Origin: Asticcacaulis currens | Lineage (GTDB): Bacteria > Pseudomonadota > Alphaproteobacteria > Caulobacterales > Caulobacteraceae | NCBI RefSeq assembly: GCF_028550395.1 | Contig: NZ_JAQQKW010000003.1 | Span: 412,823-476,822 of the forward strand | Length of the DNA stretch: 64,000 bases | Direction of reading: 5' to 3' | Shown here: positions 61,881 through 64,000 of the stretch, one piece after another | Layout of the letters: each line of letters starts with the position of its first letter | Position numbering within the stretch: the stretch's first letter is position 1 | Notes under the pieces: model-generated | What the model saw: only the letters and a program-made list of their open reading frames with translations | Databases searched by the model: none | What the model was told of the DNA's origin: nothing | Position numbers and translations under genes: made by a program

Positions 61881-62867
61881 GTGAGACGTGATGTAGCGGC
61901 TTGGCTTGTTTTTTCCGTCATCGTCATATTCGCGATCATGGGGATAATTATTCCTCTCACCACGGTTAATAACAAGACACTTGTCGAGGTATTTTCTGCG
62001 CAATCTCGGTCCCAAAACAAGCCCTGGCCATTGCAAATTAGCATTGGCGGCCCGTCAGATCAGAAATTCCAGGACGGCGCTGTACCACAAGTGTTTTTCA
62101 CCTCTGATTACGATGGATATGGCTCGCCCCAGGGTAAGAAATGGAAGATAAAATTTATTTTGCCCGCCAATCCCGGGACCTTCATTTCGGTGACAAATGA
62201 TTTACGCAACTGCGAAACGTGGGCTGAAGGCGCCCAGGTTGAAGCCTCAATCATTAAAGCGGATGCGGGCATTCCCTATACCTTTATCGCAACGCCTAAA
62301 ATTGATAGATTTAGCACTGTTGAATGCGAGGCCAACTTACAAGAGAATGTATTCAATATTTCTTTTGAAAGAAAATCTGTTCGCGTTTCGAATATGAATT
62401 TAATAAATACAAGCAATCATATAACAATACTACCAGTCAATCAGACCACGGCATATACGATGCCATATTTTAGTCAGGGGCGGCGCGTCGACGAGCATGC
62501 TCTTCGGGATTTAATATCTCGGTTTAATTCGAACGCAGACTTTAATGCTGTTTTTTTCGCAAATGGGTCGAGTGAAATCTCTCTATCTTCGGACACGAGC
62601 TTGAATACTAGTTTCAAAACCTACGAGTATAAGTCCTTACCCCTTACTCACGGTGAGTCATTCAAGATCGAGGACGCCGGCAGCCAAGTCTTCTATGCAA
62701 ACCTAAGAACCGGAAATATATCTGAATTTAGATTTACGCCTGACATATATAAGCAGCAACGCGACTTGCTATTGCTTGTGCTCGGTGGCCTTTTTGGTGT
62801 TCTCACGACATGTATTGTCGAACTCGTAAAGGCCCTAAGCCAGCGTAGGGGACAAGCAAAAGGCTGA
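61881..62867 (+). CDS. Hypothetical two-TM membrane protein, lower G+C
   Basis: About 328 residues with one membrane helix near the N-terminus (AAWLVFSVIVIFAIMGIIIP), a large, probably extracytoplasmic, beta-rich middle, and a second helix near the C-terminus (LLLLVLGGLFGVLTTCIVEL) followed by a short basic tail. No domain is recognised. The start is taken as GTG 61881 behind GGAGGAAG; a GTG at 61851 lacks an RBS. The base composition is visibly lower in G+C than its surroundings, which points to horizontal acquisition. Confidence 0.7.
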   Translation: MRRDVAAWLVFSVIVIFAIMGIIIPLTTVNNKTLVEVFSAQSRSQNKPWPLQISIGGPSDQKFQDGAVPQVFFTSDYDGYGSPQGKKWKIKFILPANPGTFISVTNDLRNCETWAEGAQVEASIIKADAGIPYTFIATPKIDRFSTVECEANLQENVFNISFERKSVRVSNMNLINTSNHITILPVNQTTAYTMPYFSQGRRVDEHALRDLISRFNSNADFNAVFFANGSSEISLSSDTSLNTSFKTYEYKSLPLTHGESFKIEDAGSQVFYANLRTGNISEFRFTPDIYKQQRDLLLLVLGGLFGVLTTCIVELVKALSQRRGQAKG

Positions 62868-63409
62868 TTGAAATCATCGTTCATCTTTTGGATTTCATCA
62901 AGGCTCCAATTGCTTCTGGCTGGTGAGGCATCCTTTGGGAGTAGCCCAGATCTCAGATAGCAGCCGTGCGTTTTGCCCCCGATGCCATTTCCGAAAGCAT
63001 GTTCCAACAGCTTCGATCCCCCAAAGGTGTAGGGGTAGCCGTCGGTGCCTGTCCTCCCAATTCCTCCTCCCTTTTTATCTTGATAACAGATTTTACCAAT
63101 AACGGGCGTATTGGCTGAACGTCTGCAAATGGGCAAAAGGGGAACGGGCTATTGTCCGCTTTGGGCCAAATCCGGTAAAACCTGCTTCCCGTGACCTGCG
63201 GTAAAAAGAGGCCGTTCGGCCTGTTTGCCTAGTCGGCGTTCGCCCGGGCAAACCACACTTGGCCGCGCTTAAAGAGCTGAACCTTACCGCCAAGAATGGT
63301 GTGCGTTTGCATAGCTCCTCACCCGCAATCCACCCAAGCGATAGCGGTATACCACTATTGCGCGACTTCTTCAATCCGGGCTGATTTCTGGGCTAGGTTT
63401 GGGCTAACG
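62868..63409. other. 540-bp gene-free stretch before the rRNA operon end
   Basis: Frames here on the minus strand overlap the membrane-protein gene or have low-complexity Arg/Ser-rich translations, so I call none of them. No tRNA, repeat or promoter is recognised. Confidence 0.4.
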
Positions 63410-63443
63410 CTAAAACGGCCCTTCCGAGGAAGAGCCGTTTTAG
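63410..63443 (-). terminator. Terminator of the rRNA operon
   Basis: CTAAAACGGC pairs with GCCGTTTTAG across a partly paired interior; on the minus strand the stem is followed by T-rich sequence. It lies about 30 bp past the tRNA-fMet 3' end. Confidence 0.75.
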
Positions 63444-63469
63444 CAAACAACTGATATTGTTTAAGATCT

Positions 63470-63546
<77 letters not shown>

Positions 63547-63746
63547 GCACCTAGACTTTAGCAGAGCGGAGAAGGGCTCTGATTTGGAGCGGTTTATCTG
63601 TTCATCTGGCGATGATCAGAGGGGGCTCCCACCCGCGACGCGTGATAACCAGAGGGGTCTGGTTAAACGAAAGACCGGCCTGAGTGTGTGGACCGGTCTT
63701 TGTGTTGAGGAGTGTGGATGAAGGGTTTGGTTACTTGAACGTTATA

Positions 63747-63864
63747 GACCTGGCGGCGACCTACTCTCCCGCGCCTTAAGACGAAGTACCATTGGCCCAG
63801 GCAGGCTTAACGACCGAGTTCGGAATGGGATCGGGTGGGGACCGGCCGGCATAGCCACCAGGTC
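63747..63864 (-). rRNA. rrf: 5S ribosomal RNA
   Basis: About 118 nt, 5' GACCTGGTGGCTATGCCGGC and 3' GTCGCCGCCAGGTC, with complementary ends, and the CCGATCCCATTCCGAACTCGG core typical of bacterial 5S. Minus strand, between the 23S 3' end and tRNA-fMet. The ends may be off by a base or two. Confidence 0.95.
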
Positions 63865-63933
63865 AATAACGTTCAAGCTGAGAAGACATTGTATGAAGAA
63901 CGAGCACTGTAGGGTGCGTTTATTTGAGGGAAC

Positions 63934-64000
63934 GATCAAGCCGATCGGATTATTAGTACTGGTTAGCTTCACTCCTCACGGAGCTTCCACACCCAGCCTA
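63934..64000 (-). rRNA. rrl: 23S ribosomal RNA, 3' end (partial)
   Basis: The last part of the window is the reverse complement of the 3' end of 23S rRNA: GGATTATTAGTACTGGTTAGC and CACACCCAGCCTA match the conserved terminal region. About 67 nt are inside the window, and the gene continues to the right. The exact 3' boundary is approximate. Confidence 0.9.

Noticed and set aside
62693..63136. Minus-strand 147-codon frame after the membrane-protein gene
   Set aside because: Its 3' part overlaps the membrane-protein gene and the rest lacks any domain; probably noise.
63742..63972. Minus-strand 76-codon frame over the 5S gene
   Set aside because: It covers 5S and the 5S-23S spacer.

Overview
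The window looks like chromosomal DNA of a Caulobacteraceae bacterium (order Caulobacterales), most likely Asticcacaulis or a close relative. The evidence is gene content: DivJ-, ChpT-, CtrA-, SciP-, MucR- and FlbD-type cell-cycle regulators lie with a Caulobacter-style flagellar cluster (fliK-flgD-flgE-sciP-fliF-fliG-fliH-fliN-flbD-flhA). The genus is an inference. The sequence is G+C-rich except in a few accessory stretches.

Layout. 1-13.6 kb is mixed housekeeping and regulation: prfC (cut by the window edge), a hemolysin-III-family membrane protein, an MFS transporter, a DivJ-like kinase divergent from a small degenerate kinase, sufE, a DnaA-domain-IV-only protein, a PAS protein, mucR, a DUF2336 protein and cysK. 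13.9-20.1 kb holds chpT followed by cheA-cheW-cheY-cheB-cheR, closed by a strong terminator. 20.2-22.8 kb has an ArsR regulator, an ArsC-like protein without its catalytic cysteine, an MliC-like lipoprotein, a 44-aa membrane peptide and ctrA. 23.2-29.1 kb is accessory: a GDSL autotransporter, a GH28 pectinase, a ParDE module and a DUF2075 helicase with a nuclease-like N-terminus. 29.2-47.7 kb is flagellar (fliIJ, flhA, flbD, fliN, fliH, fliG, fliF, sciP, flgE, flgD, fliK, flgK, flgL), with a GH10 xylanase and a DUF4282 protein inserted.

47.7-55.8 kb carries mnmA, an HxlR regulator, two secreted proteins, an Lrp regulator, a GT4 glycosyltransferase, an elongator tRNA-Met and an atypical glutamyl-tRNA synthetase. 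55.8-63.4 kb is a patchy accessory island: a decayed gene, a fused nucleotidyltransferase-HEPN protein, a zinc-ribbon protein, an overlapping cassette (unknown 163-aa protein, rtcB, prfH), a RelB/ParE module and a lower-G+C membrane protein. The end of an rRNA operon (23S 3' end, 5S, tRNA-fMet, terminator) runs on the minus strand to the right edge.

How the parts connect. From the family literature, DivJ acts on DivK upstream of CckA, ChpT relays phosphate to CtrA, CtrA drives early flagellar genes and sciP, SciP and MucR restrain CtrA targets, and FlbD with sigma-54 switches on late flagellar genes. Many of these nodes are here. TTAA-N6-TTAA pairs precede ctrA, fliI and flhA, four GANTC sites lie upstream of ctrA, and a near-perfect sigma-54 promoter precedes fliK. 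The most interesting non-core element is the RtcB-PrfH cassette, because the family is linked to repair of damaged ribosomes and here it has an unassigned third gene.
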